Assembly (NCBI GenBank): GCA_002633005.1 | Contig: NMRA01000089.1 | Span: forward strand, 874,003-938,002 | Length of the DNA stretch: 64,000 nucleotides | Origin: Phoronis australis | Taxonomy: Eukaryota > Phoronida > Phoronidae | Direction: 5' to 3' | Shown: positions 12,701 to 24,700 of the stretch, piece after piece | Position numbering within the stretch: position 1 is the stretch's first letter | Layout of the letters: each line of letters begins with the position of its first letter | Notes under the pieces: model-generated | The model's input: only the letters and a program-made list of their open reading frames with translations | Databases searched by the model: none | What the model was told of the DNA's origin: nothing | Made by a program: the position numbers and the translations under genes

Positions 12701-15700
12701 AATGACGTGGACTATATTTGTCAGTTTAACTCATCAAATAAATAAGTCTTTGTAGTCTGCCCATCCACAAGGAGTCTTGAGGGGTGTATGAACTTTTTTC
12801 GTTGTTTGCTCGACTCGACTGGCTGCCAGGGTTCTGAAATTTTATCTTTTCGTGCCATTGAGTTGGTGTGACAGGTGTCGGGTAATCTGTGTTGTGCGTG
12901 TCTAGGTAAAGATTCAGTGTTTATCAATCATTATTGAAGGTTAATCAAGGATAAACATAGGTGTACACTGTCCGTTCCAGGGTATTTTGCTGTCTATTCC
13001 CATCGTGGAATCAATGAGTTATCCTAGCCACGTCTAAGTTTCTCTCAAAATTTTGATCAATCGCTATTTTTTGTTTTTGATTGAATTTCTTTGCTTGTGC
13101 TCCTACTGGATGATTATAATGGTAGAAGCAATAATGATGGCAGTGATAATGATAATGATATTGATAATAATGACAGTGGTTGTGATTTAAATCAGCCTTA
13201 TGGAAAATTATAATTGTTTCATCTGAAAAAGTTGCTGACAGTGTGTTATTTGGACGTTTTGTTTTTAGTTGGTGTGCTAAGTCAGGAACACAAGTTTGTG
13301 CTTGTGTTAAGATATTGGTTCATAAATGGCCTGTTGTGTTATTAGGTTGTTGTGTAATTGGTCCAACTGGGGCTCCAATGTGTTATGCATGATAACTGGG
13401 TATCTCGTATTTCAACCATGAAAACAGGAAACACCTGATTTGGGTGTCACGAAAATCAAACAAGGAGTGTATGACGAAACTGGTATGGATACCTAAGGTC
13501 AATCAAAAACAATACCAGATATAAACACTATGGAGTGCACGCGGTCGTTTGATGGAGTTAACTTCAATTGTACTGTGTGATGATCGTTGAAACAGAATGG
13601 AAGAAATATGTAAATCGACGAAGTAAGGTTATTTTGAATTTTGAAATGTTTTGTGTGAAGATTTGCTTCATCTTCGTTACAGCTTTGAAATGACTAGCCA
13701 TGTAGTCGGGCGTAAACATCTCCATGTGGATATCAACATTAAGGATATCTTGCCATTGAGAAGTCCCAGTTGTATCATTTTTATCTTGTTTAAACTGAAA
13801 AGTGTCTCTTTGGAGTTAATAGTCTTTTCCATCTATTATTCCAGTGATTTGGAGCAGTATTTGGTGGGCGTGGACTCTGACAGCGGCGGACTATCCAGTC
13901 GATCTTCCGAGTCACCAGACAACGTATTTGTTGAAGAAACTATTGCCTTGCCACAGTCCGTCGCAAAACTAGAGAGTGCGACCTGCACTCCTCGTTGTTC
14001 CTTCAATACAGATCCTTGTGAGAAAACTGTTGTTGGCGAACCTTGTTTGGTTACCTGTGAGTCACGCTGTTCGCAGGGTGAGATTGGTGAGCGTGACCTA
14101 AAACAGAACACAGAACCACTGAAAGAGATTGAAAGTGGTCAGGAAATTACCATTTCAACTGCAGAAGTTAGAGCTTCCGAAAGTCCTGTGCCAAAAAACA
14201 CCGATATACAACAGAATAGTTTGAGTGATGCGGAAACACAAATTATAAGTGAACTGGTAGAACAATGTTGTTGTTTGGAACCCAATTCAGATAAACGGCG
14301 TGTTGGAGTACCTGACTCTAGTGACGGAAATACCTCTCTGCAGGACACGGACAAACTTTCGTATTCATCCGCAGATGCTAATGTTGAAACGTCTGGAGAG
14401 GAGTTCGTAAAAGAGAATTTCTGTCTACATACTGAAGATTCTGAACATAAACAAAAGCTGGTCTCTGAGACCAAAGACACTGAGTTATTAGCAGGGAATG
14501 AAACAGAGGAACATAGTTTCTTTTTGCGGGAGTCATCAGGTAACCAGGGCCATTTTGAAACCGTAGAGGAAACGTCAAGGAATGAAGGAATTGTGAACAA
14601 AACTGAAATTGAAAGCTGTGATAACCATGAGGTGCAAAAGAGCAACATTCCACAGGTGAAGGAGGTAAGGTTGATACAGGTGTGTTCTGGATTACATTCA
14701 AATGTGCTAATTTCAAGAAATTTACATAACACTGTTGTGGCTATTCGTTTTACTTGGCGAGGGCTTCATTTTAGGTTTTCACTATCAAGCGACTTGGGGG
14801 AAGTCACGTACTAGGTCACTTTTTAATACGAGGAGATCTGTCTTTTTAAAAAGTCCCGACAAAGTGCGCCTGATTGAACGCGAGTTATTTGCACAATGCG
14901 CCATTCACAGAGTTTGTTTTTGTCTGGGCACAGTTGCATTGAAAATGTGTAACCCCTTTTAGTGCACGTTTTTTGAAGCAATTCCGCTCTGGCCATTGAT
15001 TGGCTGTTTTATGAGGGCTAGGCAAGGCCAAGGGATTCCAATTGGGCTTTGCTGTCTCGAAACCAGCGATTCTGTTCACGCCAGCTCATTGATGCATGCC
15101 TTTATTCTTGTTGATTCAGTTGTCCTATTCATTCATAAAACCTGTCGGCCATTGTTGCCACTTTTGTAGATCTTTTGTTTGTTTTTGAAATTGACACGTT
15201 TGACGTGTATAGCCTGATCCACTGCAGCCATCTGAGCTTGTTTTTCCTCAAAAATTAAATCACCAGCCTGTTTCGACAGTGAAAATTGTGTTTGATTGGG
15301 AGTTTGGTGACATGCAACTGCTGTTTCAACATGCTACAGGGGAATTATTTTTAATGGATTGTTTTGTGAAAAAATACTAGCCAGTTGTAAGCAAGCTTGG
15401 CCTTTATTCGAAATATTGGGGTGCAAATGAATAAATGCTAACAATTAGCACACACGGCTAGAGCTGAAGTGATTGCTTACGCCCGATTACACATTGTCTG
15501 AGATCACTTAAGGTCTTGCTATGCGGCTGCACAAACAAAATGTGACTCCACAAAGGTCATGAAAAAACCCTGCGTCCACCATTGCACACGCGACTTGACT
15601 GCATTATGTGCACGGCCGTTGGACTGGCAGTGGTTTTTTAACGCTCTGTCTGCTCATTCTCTCTGCTTGAGATGATTGGAGTACGGTCGTTTTGCACCTG

Positions 15701-18700
15701 CGAGTGTCCAGTCGTGTCGATTGCTTGTCACCACTGCCATCTTTCCCGCCCTTGGTGTATGTCTAGTTGCAAGATTCTCTTGCCTCGCATAACTACTTAA
15801 CTACATCTCTTCGTAGGCTGCCGTCTCTGAGGAGGAACATAAGGAGGTGCTGAAAGCGATTGACATGCTGGAGCGGCTGATCGAGTCGAGGCCCATCTGG
15901 TATCTGCCAAACGTGCGCCGGGCCACGGCCACTCAGCTGCTTAAGGACCAGGATGTTGGGGTAAATAGTGATGTGTATACATGTCGTTCACACGTTGTTT
16001 AGTTGAGTGTGTATGTGTGTGTGACTTGTTAGGCAGGATTTTTGTATAGTTTTGAAACAGGAATACAAATAGATAAAACAACATTGTATCGGGACATATT
16101 GGGATTTGACCTGTGGAATTTGAGTTTCTCTGTGGTCTACATCGTGCGTAGAGCATAGCATGGGATTATTGAATGTCCATGAACTAAAGCTTCAAATGTT
16201 CAAGGCAGTTGGCGAATATGAAATGAGGTCTGACTGTGTACGCTCGATAAAAGCTATGCAATTGGTCTTTTTTACAGTATGTTTGTACTGGGGTCATGAA
16301 CCAAGCACATACAAAAACTTTATAGACTAATATTCACGTCCAGTTGCGGAGAAAAACGTTGTAGTTATGCACGTTCTAGCAGTAGACATGAGGTTTGAGG
16401 AAAACAAAATTTGCATGTGTGGGTCTGTTTAGAGAAATTCCTCAATTCCTGGCAATCAGAAAACAACCTTTTGTTGTTGGAGTCTCTCATTTGCACTGTG
16501 GTACTAGGGTAATATAGTACGGTACTTAAGTTATAAATTCTGCACTGTGTGGTGGTGCACCTGGTGTCTGGTTGTCTGAGGTGATTGTGGTTTGTTTCAG
16601 GCTGCAATGATGACACAAAACCACTAGGTGTCATTGTGTAAATGTCAGTCTGGCCAGGCTTGAAATAACAAATGGCAGCAAGCCTCTTGTCTGGCTGTAA
16701 ATGCTGATTTAAACTGTCAAATTCAATCAGGGATTAATTACTCTAAACCACCTTCCTGCGGCAGAATGGCTTTGACAGCGTCACTTAACTCTGGTGTCCC
16801 AAAATCAAAAGAAATTGTCTGAGGTCTGTAAAAAGTGTCTGGGATATAATGGAGTCCTTTTAATTTAGTTGTCAACTGTTGAAACCCAGGTGATGGTGGA
16901 ACTTCAGGCGAGGCCGTGTCTTCTTTTGATCTTTGTGGGGTGGTTGGGGGCCTGTTAATACGAGTATATTTTACAAGCACTATAGCAGGGTTAGGTTTTC
17001 CTGAGAAAAGCCTTCAGTTGAATTTATAGTTTGGGATTTTATTGGATAACACTGTATTAGATGGAGTGACATTGCTTCGTCATAAAAAGCCATCAGGGAC
17101 TCACATTCAACTGTTGCCTCACTTGTGCTAATATCAGTTTGTTTGTGTCTTAAACTCCATCCTTAGATAAACGTTACTTTATTTGACATTGCTTTTACAG
17201 AGTGGCTTGTCATGCAGAGTTTTATTTTCCAAACTGCATATCTTGACCAATCCTGATGCGATGTAACTATGTTGATCTTCCACTGAAACCCTGGATTCTC
17301 AAATGCAATTTTTGAATTACCTTAACCCCATTTTCCTTTGCAATTCTAAACCTCTTGATTATTTTTGCTTGGTTGCTCTGTTGGCCCAGCTGACATTGTG
17401 AAGAGTAGGCGAACTAGATGATTTGATTGTATCCAACAATAACATACTGGCTGTAAGATTTCTTTTAATGGTTCTCAAGACCATGCCTATCACCCCCTGG
17501 AGGCTGTCTTTTCACCCAGGAAGCCCCAACTACTGGGCTTTACTTTGAAACATCAATTTTGTGATGAGTTTAGCCTTGAGGCATTTTCTGAAATTCCCTC
17601 CTGGTGAGACTCCAAGTGTGCAGATAAACTGTGTGTCAGTTGTGGAGAAGATATAATATTGATTGCCATGCATTGGTACAAGAATACTAGTCTTCACCCA
17701 GTCCCCCAGTTAGGACCCCACAACAACACGACTTAATGCACTTCAACCGATCTTGATTCATTTAATTATTACAGGAATCACATGACTCTTTAATTAGACT
17801 CTAAATTAACGTGGTATATGCAATGGGATTGCTCAGCTCAGTATCTGTATATCACTGAAGTTACATGACTCTTAATTTGAATCTGCGGAAAAGTCTGAGT
17901 AAGACCTGCAACACAGATATCCTTTTCTTTGAAAAACTTTTGCTTTTGGCTTGAAAGTTCAAAAATCCTTTGAAAATCTTTATTCGGGTATAATGTCTGA
18001 AACCGTCGTTTATGTAGAACCCATTTTTTTTGGAATGGGGGACCGTGTGCTTAGATGGCTGGTGTTGTACTATTAGGCTAGAATACTTTCGTGTCTAGGG
18101 TTTTCGAATCTGGGCAATACCTATGGGTTGTTTAATTATGTAGACCTACCTTTCAGGGTTTTGGATGACATGTTTTGCAACAAATCCCTCCGAGAGTGTC
18201 GTCGTGTTCTCCAAATGCATATTTTATGAATGTATGTGGTGTCTGAATTTTTTTCGAGATATATCCGCGATGCTATCTCTAGCCATAAAGGTAGGATAGT
18301 AGAAAAAAATTGTATATCATGGCATAGGGTGAAAAATAGTGCAGATTAATTCGTACTTTTTAGATTTCTGTTCTCTTGCTGATCTACATTCATGCTGTAG
18401 ACTAGTAGAATACCAGCACTGCTTCCTGGTTTCATAAGGCAAATGTCTGGCAGGAATTCCGCACAGTTAGGTAATGACAACAGGGCTGAACAATTGGTTT
18501 CAATAACATCACTTGGCCTGCAGCAAGCACCCTGTCTGGGCACATACTTTATTTCACATTTACAAGGTAGCTAATTTGAAGTGAATGATTTGTATTAAGT
18601 CAGCGCTATTTTCAGACAGCATTGTGTTGCGTTTTTTTACTTGTGAAAGGCGGTGTTTAATATATTGGTTTATCCTTGCATTCCATTCTGCTTAACTGCT

Positions 18701-21700
18701 TGTAAAGTCTTTTTTGTGCACCCTCGTGTGTAAGTAGTCTACCGCTTTCATCTCTCTGTCTCCTAGTCCCAGCATTCTTTTCGAAAAAAATATTGTGCGC
18801 TTTGCTATTTTGAAATCAGTTGCCAAAAATATTTAGGTCTTTTTGGAGTGAATATAGGCATCAAGTCTGTTTACTGCTTCAGTCTTGTTTTTTTTTTGCT
18901 TTACGTGTTTAATTGTTCACAATTGCTCCTGCCACGTGCCGCTATCGTTCAAGTTACACTTTTTTTAGATGGGACCACTAAGGTCCCTCAAAAATCAATT
19001 TCCCTTGTTTTAAGTGTATTTTGTGCTCAGTTGTTTTTGAGTTTTGTGTCATAAACTGCGAGAAAAGGTTAAAATATTTCACCGATGTTTTACTGTTTAC
19101 AGGTTTCAATTGTACAAAGCTGTTATAGTTTACATGAATTTGGCAACGTTCTGTGTGTGTGTCTGTGTTTGACAAAACAATCTGATGTACACAGCCCTAT
19201 AAAGAGCTAAAACTCTTGATTCTTAACAGAACTAATATTGTCTGATATACCAGCCAGGGTTCAGCCACAAAAATGTCCGCTATTCTAGGCTAGTTTCAGA
19301 TGGATTTACTTTAAAAATTAACTCCTGGCAGCCTGCATATCATGTGCGCGGAATGTGAGTGAACCCACCTTCAAAAGTGTTTTTAGATCATGATTGTAAA
19401 AAAGTGCTCTTAAAACCATGATTTCTTATTACACGGTTGCTATACTGTGTGTGAACTGAGCATCAAAAAGCATTACAACTGTGAGGTTCAGCTAGATTAT
19501 GTAAGTGGGTACCTAAAGTAGCACAAGTGTCTTGCTCAACAGAGTCAATAGTGTTGTGAAATTTGAGGATCTTAACACTTGCTACAGTCACACCATGTTT
19601 ACAATAAGCCATGATTTGTTTTCATTGAAACTTGACATGGGGCATGAGAGGATTATTTGTAATGTATACATCACTATATTTACGCAATAGTGCAGAGCAG
19701 CTTAACAGGAACACTGAGATGAGGCCAGCAGCCTACAGCCAGCAATGTATATAGCATTAGTGGCAATTGCTCTCTCATTCAATTACTTGGTTTCAACAAT
19801 TGTGGCTGTACCAATAAATAAAAGTGGGATATTTCTGAAGGAAGGGGGGAGAAATTCAACTTGCTTGTTGTGTTGGCAGTAACTGCTTCTGTAGGTTGGC
19901 TGCCTGGTTTATATGAAAGTGAAAGCCAGCTTTCAGCAGCTAAGGCCAAAGAGGGGTTCTTCTTAACTAGTGTCCGAGGATTTTAGTTTCATTTGAAACC
20001 ATGATTCGGAAATGCTAAAAATGCTATGAACATTCAAATTGCTTATCAAACGAATGACAACAAATTTGTATGGTTAAAACTTGGGATGCGCAATGATGAT
20101 TTCAACAGTATAAAAAAGTAGTACGGTAATCATTTGCATTACATTTGCACGTGTTAATAAGTCGAGTCAATGTGTCGTTGTAGATGTTCATGGTTCGCAA
20201 GTCTAGTCAGCCCAGTACTATGGCATTGTCAGTGCGAGTGCCAGGTGACAGTGGAACCCCTGTGGAGCATTACCTCATCGAGACCCCAGAGGATGGCTAC
20301 GTCAGACTCGATGGATCAAGTCATGTGTTTCCCTACCTACCGCTGTTGATCGCGCACTACTGCCAATACCTGTGAGTAAACGCCTCTTGGTGGCGTTGGC
20401 TTAGGCAATGTGGATAAAACAATTATGCTGTTGTACTTTTTCAGCTGCTTCTTAATGCATGCGTGAAAATGACGATTTCTTCGATCAGACATTAAGATAA
20501 TCACTTTTTTGTTAAAGTTAACATGAAAATCTGTGCTAAAATTAGTAAGGTGATCTTGACGTGCACGGGGCTGGTCTTCTGCAATTTATTTGTTACACCA
20601 CTTGTAGCCCTCCTGGAAAGGTTGATGTAAATCACTTAAATGATGTCCCTCCACCTGACCTTTAGAAGTTTCACAACTAAAGGCATGAGCCTGAGGTTTG
20701 AAGGGCTTACATGTCTTGATCAAAACAACAGTTGCCTTTTTCTCTGTTGATGTCTTCTTTGACTTGACCAACAGTCCTCTCAACCTTCTAAATTCTTGAT
20801 AGTGATTGATTTGTGTCAGCCTTGACCATTTTTCTTGTAGATAATTGACTGAATTTTTTTCTTGATTAAAGGGATGTCAGTGTAGGTCATTGTATACACT
20901 GGTGCCCTTTGCCTTGTAGCGGATTGCTATTGAAGCAGCTTTCGACTTACAAAAGTTTTTCTTTTTGGTTCTTTCGGAGCTGTGTAACTTTGGCGTAATG
21001 GTTTCAAGTTTCAGAAGCTTTCCATTCCAATTGGAGCTGGTAGTACAGTAAACACTTTCCAGTTTGGGACAGTACGTAAAATTCGGGACTTGGAAATCTA
21101 CGCCGAAATTTATTTTATATTCTGAAGCTTGGGACGTGGGCAACGTGGCATTCTTTCAAAATATCATCTGACACTGCCTTTTGTATCAAAAGACTTGGCA
21201 GTTAAAAACAGCTGCAAATGCAAGATTTTCATGCGTACCAATTGTGTGTAACGTGGAGTTGAATGATTGTTTATTGTAAACAATGAATATAGGACAGAAA
21301 GCATTGGCTATTTCTAAAATTTGGTGCAAGCTCCACAGAAATACGAGTCTAGGGTGGGGTGAGATCGAGTAATTTAAAAGTAACTTGGTATTTAGATTGT
21401 ATATTCTGTTTTAAAATTAAATTGGTATCACTTTGATGCTAAGGTATTTTCAAGTGGTTTCCGACTTAGCTTGAAATTTCAAGTATTGAATTACATATTC
21501 TGTTTTAGTTATAAATTGGTGTCTCTTCGATGAAGTTAAGGTGTTTTCAAATGGTTTGGAACCGAGGGTCATTGATGCCTGAAATCTTGTAGTTGTTAGA
21601 TGTGACCAACAGGTGACGTTCAAGAGACCAGTAGGAAATGCTTTACCATTGCCTTTAATTATGTGGTTGTAAGAGACATTCAGTGTATCACTTAGGCAAC

Positions 21701-24700
21701 AGATTTCATTGCATTGTTGGTTGTTGAATTCTGGCAGAACGTTAATGTAAAATAAATTTGTGGACCAATCCCTAACTGGAGAACATTCTCATTTCTTATG
21801 GAGATAATCAAATCAAACCTTTTACCTCGTGAACTAACCACTTGCAATCTAAGCTACAAAAAATACGAGAACAAAGCCACACGACTTCCTCTGTCTGGTG
21901 GTGTTTGACCGATTGTTTTTGTTGATAATGTGATCAAGATAGATAAATACTATAACGGTTCTAACAGGTGGCTGACTGAATTGAGACCACTGTGATTAGG
22001 TCTTTACTTGGTCTTTGATAGATGTTGACCAGCCGATGGTTGGTCATCGAAAAGCTCACCAATTTAGCAAAATTGGCGTGAGGTAGTTGAACATCCGTCA
22101 GCATGGGTTTGTGATTCATGTGTTTTGCATAAATCTGAGGTGTGTCTGCATGGGTAGGTCATATGTAAGGAGTGCATTTAGGCAGTGTAGGATTTGGAAA
22201 TTGTGGGTGCGGTATTGGGTATGGTTCTCACTTAGATGGAGTGGCAGAGTTTGAAATTGGCGGGTGTTTTGAAAGTTTTGGGCCAGAATCGGCCGGGAGA
22301 TTTGAACTACTTGGTTAGGTCAATCAGCATACTCTTCAGAATTGTGCAAGCAAGCAGCTAAAACTGTTGGCACAGAAATTTTTTGTTTGCGGTCAAAAGT
22401 TGACGAGACCACCATATCTGCTGTGCCATATTAGTGATGCATGTTTTGCTTATGGTGAGCAACAGTTGAAGATGAAGTTTGTTGTTAACACAATGTATCC
22501 ATAGTGCTAGTTTGTACTTCAGGAATGTGGGTTAACCACAAATCTGGGGACATTATGTCTACTGAAGAAACAAAAATGGCCACTGAATGCACACATCTGT
22601 TGGTCCATTGTATCATTGAATGGGTCTTCAGGGCTTGGCAAAGTTTTCCTTTGGTTACCTGCTTTTATTTGCTCCAGCTGTGACCCTGAAATTCTCATGG
22701 CTTTACTTGCTGTATGCATGTAGATGCATTATAGCACTGGGGCAAGATTGAATGTGTTTTCTACTCCACTAGTCGTGCACAGGTCCTTAAGCAGGATATG
22801 GGAATTGCGGGAAGACAGAGAGGTGGGAGTTCTTTCCAGTTGTATTTTATGGAGATGTTTTACTGGTGTTGCGGCTGTGTTCTTTTCTGGATCACTTTTC
22901 CTGTATGGTTTCTTTGCTTTATGTAGTTTACACTTGGTTGAAGATAGGGGAATTGCAACTATCTTATCTAGTGGTCACTCTGCATTCGTTGGACTGACCA
23001 TATGTTGAGTGCACTTGGTGATCAAGTCCCAAGTTCAGTTCCCTCCATTGTCTTCTCTGTTATCACCATCGCTCACATGCGTTATTGCAGGTGATTTGCA
23101 CTATGCCGCTGGTCAGAGGGTGTTAAATATGTTTGTTATGGTCACTTGTCCTGACTATAGTTCCTGGAATAGTATTTCCATAATCAAAACAGCTGGTCAT
23201 TGTGTTCTGTTACCCAACCTGCCCCAGTGACTGGCAGTGCATTGCCAGTGGTGTTGTAATCCACTGTAAGGTGTCTACAGTGGCCCTGAAGCCAGTTAGG
23301 TAATGGCATTAACAATTGGCCCAGAAGGCATACAATCGCCTCTTTGAGCTGCCACTGCTGCTGGCTAATATGTGAAAGATAGGTCGTTGGGTTCACTGGG
23401 TGCCTCGCGGCTGGACCGGTAACTGAGACGGCTGATCCAGGTGTAAGGTTGGCTCATGGTTTGGAGATATTGGACCAAGAGTAAGTGTTTTGAAGGTACT
23501 GCAGGTAATTTGAATTGCAAAAGTTTGTGTCCTGTGTCCAGGGTGGTGCTGTGTTGATTGGATAGGTCTGTGTATTCAGGTTCCCAAATCACAGATGCTG
23601 TGTAGGACTTGTGTTTCCATCTCTGACAATTTGTGGATACTTTCATTCATGGCAGCTTAGGTTGCAAGAGGTGAAGTTGGTCCGTTCCCTGAAGACAGGC
23701 CCGTCAGTCACAGCTCCTGTAGCTGCTAGTAGATACCACTCTGTGTTTTATTGTTAATTTCACTGGTGTTTTCATTCTCCTTTCAGAGACGAGTTGCCAT
23801 GCTGTCTGGTGCTGCCCCCTGTTGTGATGAATACACGTTCGCATCGTGAACTCACGTCGTTAGCTCTCCTCGGACAAGGTGAGTGGAACAGAAACTAATA
23901 GAGTACTTTCTCATCCTTTGAAATTAATACTGCCTAAAAATGAGACCATGTCTTGTGCTTAGGGATACTACTGTAATAGGTTATGGTATCATAAGGCAAA
24001 TTAAGTTGCGATAGGCTGTCCCGAGCATGGTTACTCATGACGGTTGAGAATTCTGAGCAAACAGCAAGTCTTTGTAGGGTGGAAGACATGCGATTTCATG
24101 CCCGTCACATTAAAGCTGATGGCATTAAGATAAAGAGTTGCCTAACAAAACAAGGTGTTTGTTTTCACTTTTTGCAAGTCTGTAATAATGCTTTGTTTAG
24201 TTTTTAGTCCTTGAGAGATTGTATCGCGCCATCATTTTGCGTTGTGATGACCATGATCATATTGGTTTCTCTTTGATGTGTATTCCAGTTTTTGTACTGT
24301 TTATTACTGTTAAATTGGCCTGTTCTAGCTAAAACCAATTTTGTGCAAATAGGCGTTGTTAATTAGCCATTGATCATTTAAGGTGAAAGAAATTATTTCC
24401 CTGGTATTTTTTCATAGAGGCTGTCCGTTTTTGTGTTGAGCTGTTGACAGCTCTTCCAGATGTGCAGTTACTGACCCTTGTATGCTTCTACTAAGAAATA
24501 ATCACTTGCTACCATGATAGTTGATAGACAATGCCTGGCTTTGTTCAGGCCAATTTAGAGATGCCCATATTTTCTGGGTGATGGAATGGGGCAATGGGGT
24601 CTCTGTGTGGTGAATGGTAGTCGTGCAAATGCCTGGTGTACTTTAAGATGTTTTTAGAAAACTACGTAGTTGCCAGTGTCGGTTTTCGCAAGGTGAATAC

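Larger units (their letters stand above)
1952..13844 (+). other. RIN intron 2 (11.9 kb)
   Basis: Largest RIN intron. It holds two short direct repeats near 3.2-3.4 kb, a CpG-rich promoter-like island at 5.4-6.0 kb, a G-run repeat at 6.3-6.5 kb, a 15-bp tandem duplication at 7.94 kb, a MITE-like repeat at 9.9-10.3 kb and a GATAAT-rich patch at 13.14 kb. No supported exon: phase 2 at its 3' end fits exon 2 directly. Confidence 0.6.

Noticed and set aside
14139-14732. 197-codon minus-strand open frame opposite RIN exon 3
   Set aside because: It is the complement of a Ser/Glu-rich coding exon, which often leaves the antisense frame open. No splice sites or homology.
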